From Craterostigma plantagineum (Eukaryota; Streptophyta; Magnoliopsida; Lamiales; Linderniaceae): a stretch of 64,000 nt of DNA. How positions within the stretch are numbered: position 1 is the stretch's first letter; each line of letters opens with the position of its first letter. Both the position numbers and the translations under genes were made by a program. This document shows, in pieces, positions 1 to 10,787 of this stretch. The notes below the pieces were generated by a model. It was not told the origin of the DNA. It searched no databases and saw nothing but the letters and a program-made list of their open reading frames with translations. The stretch is taken from contig JAPQWV010000005.1 of assembly GCA_027422505.1 (NCBI GenBank), positions 10,855,501 through 10,919,500 on the forward strand, in the 5' to 3' direction.

Positions 1-90
1 CTCTTCTTTGGTTGATCAGCATAATATAGGTAAGAGCCATTATGATATTTTCCTCCAAGATCATTTCCTTCTATCCTTTGATCTTCAACA
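1..90 (-). repeat. Start of a minus-strand copia 3' LTR (fragment)
   Basis: Read on the minus strand, the segment begins TGTTGAAGATC directly after a purine-rich tract (GAGAGGGAG). That is the usual order of polypurine tract followed by LTR start in Ty1/copia elements. The rest of the LTR lies to the left, outside the window. Confidence 0.6.
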
Positions 91-208
91 CTCCCTCTCA
101 AGTCGGGCTTGAATAAGTCTATTAAGCCCAACTTGGCAAGCATCTCTTCGAATAGTCGGGTATCGACTGCTTTGGTGAAGATATCAGCTAGCTGTTCTTT
201 ATGCCTCT
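91..208 (-). pseudogene. pol: C-terminal end of a copia RNase H domain, remnant
   Basis: The minus strand encodes the QLADIFTKA motif that closes the RNase H domain of Ty1/copia polyproteins. It is followed by a short tail that runs into the polypurine tract at about 91-98 and the LTR at 90. Only some 35 codons remain. The coding strand flips at about 208, where a plus-strand copia integrase begins, so the two elements are fused by insertion or recombination. The motif makes the family call firm; the exact junction is an estimate. Confidence 0.65.
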
Positions 209-1490
209 TCTTTCTGAAACGCGCACGTCTCACCTCTACATACTCAATCTTACGACCTCTCGACCAATATGCCTTCTCTCTCGTGCTGCACCCAAGTTGA
301 ACGATCTGTGGCACCGACGTCTCTCACATCTCAATTTCAAGACTCTCAAGAAACTGCGCCAGAATAAGCTCGTCAACGGTCTACCTCAGCTGTCCTATCA
401 TAAGGAGCATCTCTGCTCTGCCTGTGAATTGGGGAAGATGAACCGCTCGTCTCACATCTCCAAGGAAACGCCATCCTCTAAGCTCATTCTCGAGCTCTTG
501 CACATTGATCTTTGTGGCCCGATGCCTACAGCTACACTCGGAGGAAGACGGTATATTCTTGTGATTGTCGACGACTTCTCGCGCTACACGTGGACGAAAC
601 TTGTTCGCACAAAGGATGAAGTTCCTGACTTAATCATTGAATTTGTTGTTACATCCCGAAATCTTCATCAACAGAAGGTTCGGATTATCAGAACTGACAA
701 CGGAACTGAGTTTAAGAACAAGAAGCTCAGTGATTTCTATGCCACTCAGGGCATCACCCAGCAGTTCTCAGCTGTGAAGACACCGGAACAGAATGGTGTC
801 GTTGAGCGTAAGAATAGGACACTAGTTGAAGCAGCTAGGACTCTCCTCATCCAATCCGGCCTTCCTCACTCTCTTTGGGGCGAAGCTATTCAAACGGCTT
901 GCTACACGTAGAACCGGGCTTCCATCCACAAGAGATTCAACCGCACCCCATACGAGATGCTGAATAACCGTCGTATCCCAGATATATCTTATCTAAAGGT
1001 CTTCGGTTGCCGATGTTTTGTTGCCAATGATCGCCAACATCTTGGGAAGCTCGATCCAAAAGCACTTGAAGAAAGCAAAGGCGACCACATGGCTTCTGCT
1101 CATATCAGACCAGAACCAGGTCTTCTACAGCCGTTGACAAAAGGTCAACTTTCATCGACGGGAACTTCCTCATCTGAAGGCAATACTGGCGAACTGGATC
1201 TCGATCTGCTCTTCGAGTACTTCTATCCAGTCCCCAAGACTCCCGTCGCCACCACTCAACCTACCGCTGCACCCACTCCACTTACACAACCGGCTATCGG
1301 CGATAATGTCGTCCCTCCAAACTTGGATGATCTCAATCTCAACAAAGACGACATTTTACCCAACCATGGGAACATTGCTGATCCTGATACTGAACCCTCT
1401 CAATCTACTACGGTTGAGATCTCCTCTTCGGACACCGGACCCCAATCTAATGAGCCTCCATTCGACACAAATACGGCTAGGTCCTCATAG
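209..1490 (+). pseudogene. pol: Copia GAG-pre-integrase and integrase, broken
   Basis: Integrase inserts the cDNA copy into chromosomal DNA. The segment opens with the zinc-binding pre-integrase region (NDLWHRRLSHLN, then CSACELGKM) and continues into the catalytic core. Visible there are the first Asp region (HIDLCGPMP, VDDFSRYTW), the second Asp in RTDNGTEF, and the Glu region EQNGVVERKNRT. The frame is interrupted by a TAG at 909-911 and another at 1488-1490, but the same frame resumes after each. Around 1062-1085 the frame jumps from KLDPKA to the EPGLL region, skipping roughly 40 codons that the related copy at 48845-49200 retains. A Ser/Thr/Pro-rich linker to RT fills 1140-1490. Confidence 0.85.
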
Positions 1491-3145
1491 ACTAATGTAC
1501 CACTGTGGGCTCGCTCTCATCCTACGGATCAGATTATTGGGGATCCCACATCCGGTGTTTCGACGCATTCGGCTACGATGAATGAAAGCCTGTTCGCTTG
1601 CTATCTCAGTCAAGCCGAACCATCACGAGTAGCTGAAGCTCTCAATGATCCTGATTGGCAGATTGCAATGCAGGAGGAAATAAATCAGTTCGAACGTTTA
1701 CAAGTTTGGGAACTCGTACCACGCCCTCACAACAGATCCATTATCGGCACGAAGTGGATCTTCAAGAACAAAAAGGATGAAGACGGTGTTGTCATTCGCA
1801 ATAAAGCAAGACTTGTGGCTAAGGGGTACAATCAACAAGAAGGCATCGACTACGATGAAACTTTCGCCCCCGTTGCCAGGATCGAAGCTATACAAATTTT
1901 TCTTGCCTTTGCTGCTCACAAGAACTTCAAAGTCTACCAAATGGATGTGAAGACTGCATTTCTGAATGGATTTCTCAAAGAAGAAGTGTACGTTGATCAA
2001 CCTGAAGGGTTCTTGAGCGAAGAGTTTCCTCATCACGTTTATCGACTCTACAAGGCTCTCTACGGACTAAAACAGGCTCCCCGAGCTTGGTATGACGTCC
2101 TTTCAGACTTCCTCGTTCAGTCTGGATTCAAGAAAGGATCTCTGGATACAACTCTCTTCACCAAGCGGAATGGCCCGGACATCATGAGTGTACAGATTTA
2201 TGTCGATGACATCATTTTTGGATCGACTAAACCACAACTGTGTGAAGAATTCGCAGAATTGATGAAGGAGAAATTCGAAATGAGTATGATGGGAGAGCTG
2301 AATTTCTTTCTTGGTCTTCAAGTAAAGCAACTCCCCGACGGAATCTTCATCAACCAGTCCAAATACATCCATGACATCCTCGAGAAATATGGAATGAAGG
2401 ATGCTAAGACTGCCGCTACACCTATGTCACCCTCTGGCCGACCCGACGCGGACCCATCTGGTGCTTCCGTCGACCAAACTGTCTATCGTGGGATAATAGG
2501 CTCTCTTCTGTACCACACTGCTAGTCGACCGGATATCGTTCTCTCGACAGGAATCTGCGCTCGTTTTCAGACTACACCTAAGAAATCCCATTTCACTGCT
2601 GTCAAAAGGATTCTCCGCTATCTCAAAGGAACACCCAATCTGGGTTTGTGGTACCCCACTCGATCGGACTTCAAACTGGTTGGATTCTCTGGCTCGGATT
2701 ACGCAGGATGCAAGATGGATCGGAAAAGCACCTCTGGAGCTGCACACTCTTGGGTGGTAAACTCATGAGTTGGTCTTCTCGAAAGCAAAACTGTGTCTCA
2801 ACTTCGTCGACGGAGGCAGAATATGTCGCCGCCGCTAGTTGTTGTTCACAACTTTTGTGGATGAGAACCCAACTACGAGATTTTAATTTTCATGTTGATA
2901 AAATTCCCATTTATTGTGATTCGAAGAGTGCGATTGCGATGACGAGTAATCCAGTACATCACTCGAGAACGAAACACATAGATATTCATCACAACTTCAT
3001 CAAAGAACATGTCGAAAAAGGGACGATTGAATTGCACTACGTCACTACCGAATATCAACTGGCCGACATTTTCACAAAACCGTTGGATGTCAAACGATTT
3101 CAACACCTTGTGACTACGTTGGGCATGTTGAATCTTCAGTTGTGA
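1491..3145 (+). pseudogene. pol: Copia reverse transcriptase and RNase H, frameshifted
   Basis: The reverse transcriptase copies element RNA into DNA and RNase H removes the template. The frame of the integrase continues through 1491-1577. RT then runs from [10 protein letters not shown] through [10 protein letters not shown] and [12 protein letters not shown] to the catalytic YVDD in [11 protein letters not shown] near 2200. RNase H begins near [15 protein letters not shown] shift near 2735-2745 moves the rest (SWSSRKQN, STEAEYVAAAS, HIDIHHNFI, QLADIFTKPL) to another frame that ends at 3145. The YVDD is intact, so the damage is in the frame rather than in the active site. Confidence 0.88.
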
Positions 3146-3225
3146 TCAATCGACCCTACATGAACTTTGACAAAGTGTACATATTCCTCTTCACTTTACT
3201 CCATTTTCCATGTGTCTTCTGAATT

Positions 3226-3335
3226 ATGTCTCTTAAGGGGGAGTTTTCGATTAAGGGGGAGTTTCTGCTTCTTTTTTTTCTTTATTTAAAAAGGGAGTTT
3301 TCGATTAAGGGGGAGTTTCTGATTTTGCCTATTTA
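3226..3335 (+). repeat. Repeated polypurine tracts after RNase H
   Basis: The motif TTAAGGGGGAGTTT occurs at least three times within about 100 bp, each after TTTCGA or TCTC. Duplicated polypurine tracts between pol and the 3' LTR are a described trait of Sireviruses. The true plus-strand primer is more likely the tract at 8819-8831 next to the LTR; these would be internal copies. Confidence 0.65.
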
Positions 3336-5050
3336 AAAAAAAAAATTTGGTTGAAATTTTAAATTTTAGTCAATCGGAGTCAAAATTGGACCAATTGAAT
3401 TTTGGGTTGAAATTTTAATTTTTGGTCAAACGGGGTCAAAATTGTGTCCAATTGGTCCAATTGGACCCAATTTTGACCAAGCCCGCGAAAATCGGCGCAG
3501 GATCCAATTTTGACCAAGCCCGCGAATTTCGGCCCATTTACTCAAAATCTCGCATGAACAGTCGCAAAACCCCCAAAACACTTAACTCTTTTCACAATCT
3601 TTCCAAATTCCCGAGAAAAATTCAAAAATTTCGCACCCTCCTCTTCGAAAATTTCTCAACCTCTCGTAATCGTCGTCATCTTCAAATCCGCCTTCAAAAT
3701 CCGTTTTTCTGCATACTCCGTTGTCGAAATCAGCTTTTTGGTATGAATACATTGCAAATAAACCAATTCTCGTTCGTTTTACTCTGTGTTTGCCCCGTTT
3801 TTTTTTTTAATTTTTTTAAGGTTTAAAATTAATTTTTCTCGGCTTTAATTCGGACGCATGTTAGGATTTTGGTGTTTAAAACCCCCAAATATGTATTGCC
3901 CGTCCAATTTCAAGTCGAATGTGTCCAGTTTATTGCATTTTGGTTAAGATTTGAGTGGTTCTTAGGCAAAAATCATAGCGTCGTTTCGTACGTTTTCGCA
4001 CAGTGTTCTTCACCGAGAAAATTGTTCAGAGAAAATACTTTAATGATAGATTTTCGCTGCTACAGTGAGTGAGGTCCCGCGAAAGTTTTATCCGAGAGAT
4101 TTCTTACGATAAAATTTCACTGTCCCGCGAAAATTTTATCCGAGAAATTCCTTGCGTTAAAATTTCGCTGCTACAGTGAGGGAAGTCCCGCGAAAATTTT
4201 CATCCGAATTTTTTTTCCCCTTACGTTAAAATTTTTTTTTCTGCTACAGTGAAGTCATGCCCCGCGAAATTTTCATACACCTCACTTCATCTTACATCTT
4301 TTCGCATCCTCACTATTTCGCAACTACAGTAACCCAAAAATTTCTCAATCCATAAACTTAAATTTTTCTCGGATTCATGCTGATCAATTCTTTCGCAGCT
4401 ACAGTGGTTCAATAATTTCTCAACCCTTACATGCATCATCTTCTCGCGGATCACGAAACTTTCTCAATCTGAGAAAATTATCAATCCGAGAAATTTCTTT
4501 TCACTTGTCAAACTGAGAAATTTCAATCCGAGAAATTTTATCACTTAAGCAGATTTTCTTCAAAGCTTTATCACTCCGCGAAACTTTCATATCACTTGAG
4601 AAAATTCAAAACTTGCGAAATTTTTGCTAACTTGAAAACTTTTCTACTTGCGAAAATTTAATACCTTTTGAGAAAATATTTTAACCGCGAAAATTTTTGG
4701 ATAACTTGTGAAATTCCCCAACTTGCGAAAATTTTCCCCTACATGCGAAATTCTACACTAAATCCGATTTTTTTTTTCTCGGCTTGCTCATGTACCAAAA
4801 TTTTCTCATATCACATGAACACTTTCAATCCTGAAAATTTTCTAAGCGGTTGAAAAAAAAAATTTCGTTTAAATTCCGAAATCACATGACCATCATTCAA
4901 TCTTAACGACGTTATTTCAAAAGAACTCTAAGTTAGCTAATTTTAATTTTATTTTTATCTTTACGATTTTAGTCACTTTTATGTTTCGTTTTATTGTTTC
5001 ACCCACGACTTACTTATATCCATATTCTCGCGACTTAGTCCGTACTAATC
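3336..5050 (+). other. Non-coding spacer between pol and env-like region, with tandem repeats
   Basis: I see no convincing coding sequence. The stretch is AT-rich with long T and A runs. At about 4051-4270 a unit built from TTTCGCTGCTACAGTGAG, then CCCGCGAAAATTTT and CCGAGAAATT recurs about three times with decay. From 4430 to 4760 short GCGAAA and GAGAAATTT words recur irregularly. Its position fits an internal untranslated region of the Sirevirus. Confidence 0.55.
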
Positions 5051-8000
5051 ATGCTACTATTACTGTCGAGCACAGATATGACTAACACAAACCAAGAAGC
5101 ACTTGAAGCACTTGAGGCTGCAGCAATTCAAAGGGACGTCGCTAGCATCGAGCTAAATACGCTGACATATGTTCCACCGATCGAGCAGGTCTTCCCAACA
5201 AGTCGATGGGCTGCCTTGATACCAAACAACCACATGGTGGACTTGGAAAACTTTATGTGTGATGCCCCCATCATCATAGAGATCCTCAAAGGGCATCCCC
5301 TCCGACACACCCTCACTCATGGCGAGCCAGAAGCGCAAGTCTATCTCCAGCAGTTCTGGCACACATTGCAGATTGCTGGACCACACTACCTCGCTTCAGC
5401 AATGTCTGCCGAAATCGATCAAAAAACAGTAGTCCTCACTCGCAAGATTGTCCAAGAAGCGCTTCAACTCCCTGTCTACTCACCTTACGAACCACTACCA
5501 ACGCACGAACAACTCATCGAGGACATCGACAGACTGGGCTATCAACCTGAAAACAAGAAGAAGAAAGGCCCACTAGTTCTCAGCGAAGTCACCACACGCA
5601 ACCTACCTCAACCCTGGCGAACACTGTACCTCCTACTGAACAAATGCATGTCAGGGAAGCATGCTGGCCAGGACCGCAGGAACCACCAAATCCTTACCAT
5701 CCTAACCGGCATCGCACACAACCGCAAGTACAACTACGCCGAGATCATCTGGATAGATCTCGTCCCCATGATTCAACGTCGCGATCGGGAAGTCGCCAAG
5801 AACGTCAAGAACCGCTTCTTACCTTACATGCGGTGGCTCCCAGTGCTCATCAAACACTTCCGCATGTTCTCCACCAGCATCCGCATCCGCCCGACGAGTG
5901 AACACTTCGTGATCCCGATCGTCGAGAAGTTCGCCAAGAAAAACACTACGGCGAAAGATCGGCACGCCATGATCATCCCGGACGAAGTACTTGCCTATGC
6001 CGACCAGATAAACCCGCACGTTCGAGAATATCGCGCCTCCACCGCTTCATTCCGCGAGAGTCCCCGTCCACTATCCATTGTCCCTACGGAGCAGACCAAC
6101 CCCGCTGCTCCTAACCCCGGGACTAGCCAAAACCCCACCATCACTTCTAAAACGTCATCGAGTCGCGCCGCATCCTCTTCCACCCGCGTACCAAAAAAAC
6201 GGTCGCGTGAGGATGACGTAAGCCGCACCACGGAGCGTCGATCAAAACGGATAAACGATCGACCTCCTCAGCCACAAACAAGCCGAGCCCAAACCATAGG
6301 TGAAGGGGGTGATGTGTTCACCTCCCGAGTAGAAGACGTGGCACTTGGCTCAACCACGCAAACGACCCCACCAATCCACTTATCTTCCTCTCTACAGGAA
6401 GATACTTCATTCCACGAGGAGCTACGTATGCCATCGACATCCCACTTGGAGATGTCGATGTTGAAACAAGCAGTCCTCCGCCTCAGACTGCATCCTCTTC
6501 AATCACATCGAGTCTAGTGCCCTCACTCCCCATAATTTCATATGTTTCTAGGACACATACACCTTCTACTGCACTACAGAGTCTTCGTGATTCTGTCGGA
6601 ACGCTCGATGATGTCTCTGTGACTGAGAGCGGAAGACCTAGCACGGCCAACATCACCACAACCGTGAGCCTAGGCCATCATTCGTTTGAGTCTGTCTCAT
6701 CGATGATGCCAACGGGAAGTCTTAGTGGCCCCGTCTTTTCCCGTCCTGTGCAAACAGGCGGCCGATCGGCTATCTTTTCCGCGGTGTCAGTTGGATTACT
6801 TCGTGACTCCAGCTTCTTAGACTTACCCCATTTCGTCACCGAGACCGCGCTAGAGGCTCGTCTTCAAGAGTTTGCAAAGACTCTTGAGGCGTCCATCCTC
6901 GATAAAGTCTATGCGGGTCTCGATGCGTCCACCCGCGACAAAGGCAAAGGTGTGCCCCGGAGACGCCACCACCAACGCAACATGTGGACGCAGAAGCTGT
7001 TCTCTCCTCCATTTCCGCAAAGGAGCTCTTCTACATCCTCCGAGCCCGATTCGAATCAATGACGGAACTCGACGAGGAGGAACAGCAAATGAAGGCCATC
7101 ATGACTCAACCGATGACTTTCCGCGCTCAAGGCGAGTCTAGGGGGATCAGACGCGACGATCAAGACGGTGATCATGATCGACGCGAGGGGGAGAATCGGC
7201 AGCAAGGCCAAACTCAAGGACTTGTGCAATCGATGCCGCCTTCCTCCTCTGCACCTGAAACGACGCCCGCGACTGAAACCTCACACCCCACCAACCAAAA
7301 ATCCCATCCTATTAACCCCGAGTCACTAACCAAATCACCCACCGTCTCCGAAACTCTAATCGTCACATCGACATTAGAGACTAGCACCACATCTTCTCCA
7401 CCCACCTTCTCAGAACCTCTAACTGTCATATCGACATCAGAGGCCACCACCACATCTACGCCACCCGACACCCAAATCATCTCGCCAAAACCATCACATC
7501 AACCGAGCACCCCGACTCCCCACCACAACCATCCCCACAATCCACAACCTCCTCCGACGCAACACCCTCGCCGCTTCACAGCTCTACCCCTCTCAATACC
7601 GACCCCAACGTGGCTCCCGAGGACTTCTACTGCACGCAGAACGAGATCGAGGCCTACATCTTCAACGATGAATGGCTTTACACACCCGCTGACGCAGTAG
7701 CAGCCAGGAAATTGGTGGAGAATGCTCGACGTCTGCTAAAGGAAGCATCGCTTACGCTGATCAACACTGCAGACAACGAGAATGGGGAGGAGTACGACGC
7801 TGAACCCGCCGAGCTCGAGAACATCCTACAGTTTCAAGCGCAGCAAGCTGAGGCTCCTGCTGCTCAACCGGATGTGCCCACGACGGATATACCGGAAGCG
7901 CCGTGGGAAAACAAGAAGATCACCGCACCATTCCAAGAAGAGATCAGGAAGAGGATCTGGCGGCGCAAGGAGCAGATCATCTCAGCCTTCGATGAATATG

Positions 8001-8650
8001 AGCTGAAGAATATCCAAAACTGGAGCGAGGAGAAGAAGAAGCTCTACCGATGGAGCCTCCTTTGCCACAAGTGCACAAAGCGGACGCTGTCCGATGAGGA
8101 AAACATCGCTCTTGAAATGAATCGGGCTCCCATCTGCAAAGTCGCTGACATTCGCCAGGAGTCGAAAGGACGTGTCCACTATCCAGTGTTCACGGTAATG
8201 AGGCAAGATGAGAGCTACAGTGAAGTGAGCGAGGCGGACTTCAAGTTTCTGCGCCTAGGTGATCTGTACAGCATGCTGGAATCCATGAAGCAGTTCAGAC
8301 TCGTAGTCAGAAGTTCTGGACATCTAGTACGGGCTGAACCGGTCACTATGGGCTACGTGACTCTCAAGCGGCACATGCTCCGACAGGTGAGATTCTTCGC
8401 CTCCCACGATCTGCAGATGGCGGTAGAGCACAACCTAAAGAAGGTGAACCTGACTCGCCCATCTTTCAAGAACGCGGACGACTATCGAGAGGGCGATGTG
8501 ATCGACGGAGATGATCTGGCGGTCGCCTACTGGAACTACAAGGGAAAGATGAGGCTTCTGCGCTGCTCCGAAGTGGCAAAGTTCTCGGATGGGACACTCA
8601 CCATCATCCAGGACAATCTCATGAGGATTTGCCGCATCCTTTCGGAATAA
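5051..8650 (+). pseudogene. Sirevirus env-like / downstream ORF, three frameshifts
   Basis: The region lies between RNase H and the 3' LTR, where Sireviruses carry an extra 'env-like' gene of unproven function. The first part (5051-6450) has a conserved-looking block (VYLQQFWHTLQ, then LPQPWRTLYLLLNKCMSGKHAG and HNRKYNYAEIIW) typical of the downstream ORF in plant copia elements. A basic Ser/Thr/Pro-rich part follows. Coding moves to a second frame near 6450 (to about 6960), a third until about 7550, then back to the first until the stop at 8650. The last part (7610-8650) is an acidic and basic charged domain with no motif I recognise. The second Met at 5078 (MTNTNQEALEAL) is a likelier start than 5051. 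No clear signal peptide or membrane anchor is visible, so a membrane glycoprotein role is not supported. Confidence 0.65.
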
Positions 8651-8818
8651 GACCCACACTGCCGATCCAAGTTCGCGAAGTTCATTGACGCTATAGCTGA
8701 TCGAATCGTTCTTCGAAGGAATCTCCGCGCCTTCGAGTTCAAGCTAGGCCTTCGCGAAACTCACACTCGCTAATTCACCATCTCCACACCCAAGATCCAA
8801 GACTCCCAACAATTGACA

Positions 8819-8831
8819 CAAAGGGGGAGAT
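8819..8831 (+). promoter_or_regulatory. Polypurine tract of the plus-strand Sirevirus
   Basis: AAAGGGGGAGAT sits immediately before the LTR start TGTTAGGATAG. This is the expected plus-strand DNA primer site. Confidence 0.8.
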
Positions 8832-9131
8832 TGTTAGGATAGTTAATAGATTGTGTCATTAGTTTACGTCTTGGGTTATCTTTTGTAATTATCCTTTTAG
8901 CTTGGGCTTTTGACTAGAATGTAATTAATTACTCTTTAGTGTTTGGGCCTTAATATACCTAGGGTTAATGTGGTATATAAGGTTTTACTTTCACTATTTT
9001 TAAAGTTAATCAAAGATCAAAAGGCTAACCCTACTTTTCACACAATACACATACTTGAAGGTGAGAACCTCTCCCTTTTTCATCCCATTCAAGCCTCTTT
9101 GATTCCTTGTTTGGTGCAATCGGGACCAACA
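8832..9131 (+). repeat. 3' LTR of the plus-strand Sirevirus (about 300 bp)
   Basis: It starts TGTTAGGATAG after the polypurine tract and has a TATA-like box (TATATAA at 8974-8980). It ends near GGGACCA (9127) or ACCAACA (9131), where minus-strand RT coding sequence begins. The LTR at 33258-33558 has the same size and layout (TGGTATATAA box, then a tail ending in TTTGGTnnn..GGGMCCA). The end is uncertain by a few bases because the partner LTR is missing. Confidence 0.7.
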
Positions 9132-10317
9132 GAACCCTTTCTTAGAGTCGTCCATCTTAAACCTTTGATGGACTTTATCTAAGTAAAGGGCCTATGAAAA
9201 GCCTATTGACCTTTTCGTCCTATCTCTAAATAGGCGAATTCCTAGATTATAGGTCGCTTCTCCTAGGTCTTTTATAGAGAATTCGGTCGAAAGCCAAGCT
9301 TCGACTTCTGAGAGCATCCCAATGTCGTTTCCCATCAAAAGGATATCATCTACGTACAATACTAGAAACGACACCTTACTCCCACTGGCCTTTTTGTAAA
9401 CACAGGGCTCATCTTCATTCTTTATGAATCCGTAGTTCTTAACCACTTCATTGAACTGAAGATTCCAACTCCTTGAAGCCTGTTTCAGTCCATATGGACC
9501 GATTCAGCTTGCACACTATTCGAGCATCTGCTTCTGACGTAAAACCTTTGGGCTGCTCCATATAGATCTCCTCCCGGAGGAATCCATTCAGGAAAGCGGT
9601 CATTACGTCCATCTGCCAGATCTCATAGTCAAGGTGTGCTGCTATCGCAAGCATGATTCGAATGGACTTTATTATTGCGACAGGTGAGCAGGTTCCTCAT
9701 AGTCAATTCCCTCTTTCTAACTATACTCTTTCACTACAAGCCTAGCTCTGTACGTCTCCACCTCTCCATCAGATCCAATCTTTTTCTTCTAGATCCTTTT
9801 ATTGCCAATTGGTCTAAAACCATTAGGTAGGTCTACAAGAGTCCAAACCAATTTTGTGTGCATCGAGTCCATTTCGTCCTGCATAGCCTCAAGCCACTTG
9901 AGGGAGTCTGTACCAACAATTGTCTGGTCGTAGGTGACGGGATCGTCCCCGACGCATCCCTCAGTCGCAGCATCCCCATGCTCGACTTAGGTGACGGGAG
10001 CGTCCCCGACGCATCCCTCACTCGCAGCATCCCATGCTCGACGTGTACAATACCATATCTCTCAGGCATATGAGATATCCTTTGGACCTGCGTAATTGCG
10101 GCTGAGCTGAGTTTTCTGGAACGTCGTCTAACGACTCTGGAATAGGAATCGATTCGTCCTCTAACTCTCTTAGAGTTATTTCTCGTCCTTTACCGCCTTC
10201 GCATACGAATTCTTCCTCCAAGAAAGTAGCGCGTAAAGCGACGAACACCCTGTGTTCGTCTGGGACGTAGAAGTAATACCCCATTGAGTCCTCGGGGTAT
10301 CCGACGAATCTCGCCAT
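9132..10317 (-). pseudogene. pol: Minus-strand copia pol remnant (post-integrase region and RT)
   Basis: Read leftwards, it begins with the tail of integrase (FVGYPEDSMGYYFYVP, 10317-10270) and a variable linker. RT follows with the WQMDVMTAFLNG and EEIYMEQPKGF motifs (9654-9540), the catalytic YVDD (LYVDDILLMGND near 9360) and DLGEATYNLGIRL. The last recognisable codons, LYLDKVHQRFKMDDSKKGF, reach about 9132. Several stops and shifts occur, for example in the RT N-terminus at 9655-9840. Sequence style differs from the Sirevirus copies, so this is another copia lineage. RNase H is absent because the Sirevirus LTR abuts at 9131. Confidence 0.8.
9932..10045 (-). repeat. 57-bp tandem duplication inside copia pol
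   Basis: AGGTGACGGGAKCGTCCCCG starts at 9932 and again at 9989, followed both times by ACGCATCCCTCA-TCGCAGCATCC and ATGCTCGAC. The 57-bp period equals 19 codons, so it kept frame within the linker between integrase and RT. Confidence 0.8.
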
Positions 10318-10341
10318 TAATGATCTTGACTCAAGCTTATC

Positions 10342-10630
10342 TGTTAGGTCCTACGATTAACAACTCTATGATCCTAGGCATGAATTCTAAGTAATTCGAT
10401 GATAATGATTGACATTAAGATTCGATCGAAAAACTCAAATGAAGAACAAGAGAGAGAATTCGAGTAGATTGAGAAAGTTACTATTGTTTCTCTCTCTAGA
10501 AATTGAATTGCAAGCCTTTCGGATCAATTTCCAAAACTTTCTCTATTGATTGCAATTGTTTACAAAGTATTTATACCAAACAAACTAGGTATAAATACAA
10601 GCTAGTCCTAATCTAAGGGCGATAGCTGCA
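10342..10630 (-). repeat. Minus-strand copia LTR (5' LTR of the 9132-10317 remnant)
   Basis: It begins TGTTAGGTCCTACG on the plus strand, which is the reverse complement of the end of the LTR at 57560-57909 (..AGGACCTAACA, with ATGCCTAGGATCATAGAGTT inside). Both contain TCGATCGA and a TTTATACC..GGTATAAATAC segment. No tRNA primer site follows it: only 24 bp separate it from integrase codons, so the leader, gag, protease and most of integrase are deleted. The outer end near 10630 is approximate. Confidence 0.75.
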
Positions 10631-10639
10631 TAGAGTAGA

Positions 10640-10787
10640 GTGTGAAACGAGAGTGCATTGCATTATATCATGCGTGAGGGTGTTGGGTCTGGGGTGAGAG
10701 CACGCTGCATATGCATGAGTTCACCTACTGAGCATATCGCTCAGGCCTTTATGTGTTGTAGGTCATGATGAGTCCGACGTCGGCGAA
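10640..10787 (+). repeat. Left piece of a Tekay-type LTR split by the Athila element
   Basis: It is co-linear with 63602-63735 of the LTR at 60036-63998: GTGCATTGCAT, the TGAGCATATCGCTCA hairpin and TTTATGTGTTGTAGGT (10748-10763) are shared. The Athila insertion interrupts it after GCGAA (10783-10787). The continuation is at 21605-21871. Confidence 0.85.

Larger units (their letters stand above)
209..9131 (+). mobile_element. Sirevirus-like Ty1/copia retrotransposon, 5' truncated
   Basis: The order is integrase, RT, RNase H, a purine-tract-rich spacer, a long env-like coding region, a polypurine tract and a short 3' LTR. A coding region downstream of RNase H plus repeated polypurine tracts is known for the Sirevirus (SIRE1/Maximus) branch of Ty1/copia. 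The 5' LTR, gag, protease and the start of integrase are missing. The left junction is with a minus-strand copia end at about 208. On the right the LTR stops where a minus-strand RT reading frame begins (about 9128-9132). Stops and frameshifts in every coding part make it inactive. Confidence 0.8.

Noticed and set aside
3422..4072. Two plus-strand ORFs in the spacer after pol
   Set aside because: Low-complexity Phe/Asn/Lys/Cys-rich text in AT-rich DNA, with no similarity to known retroelement proteins.
5051..6517. True membrane envelope glycoprotein
   Set aside because: No signal peptide or clear membrane anchor is seen; the 'env-like' name rests on position and on the family convention only.
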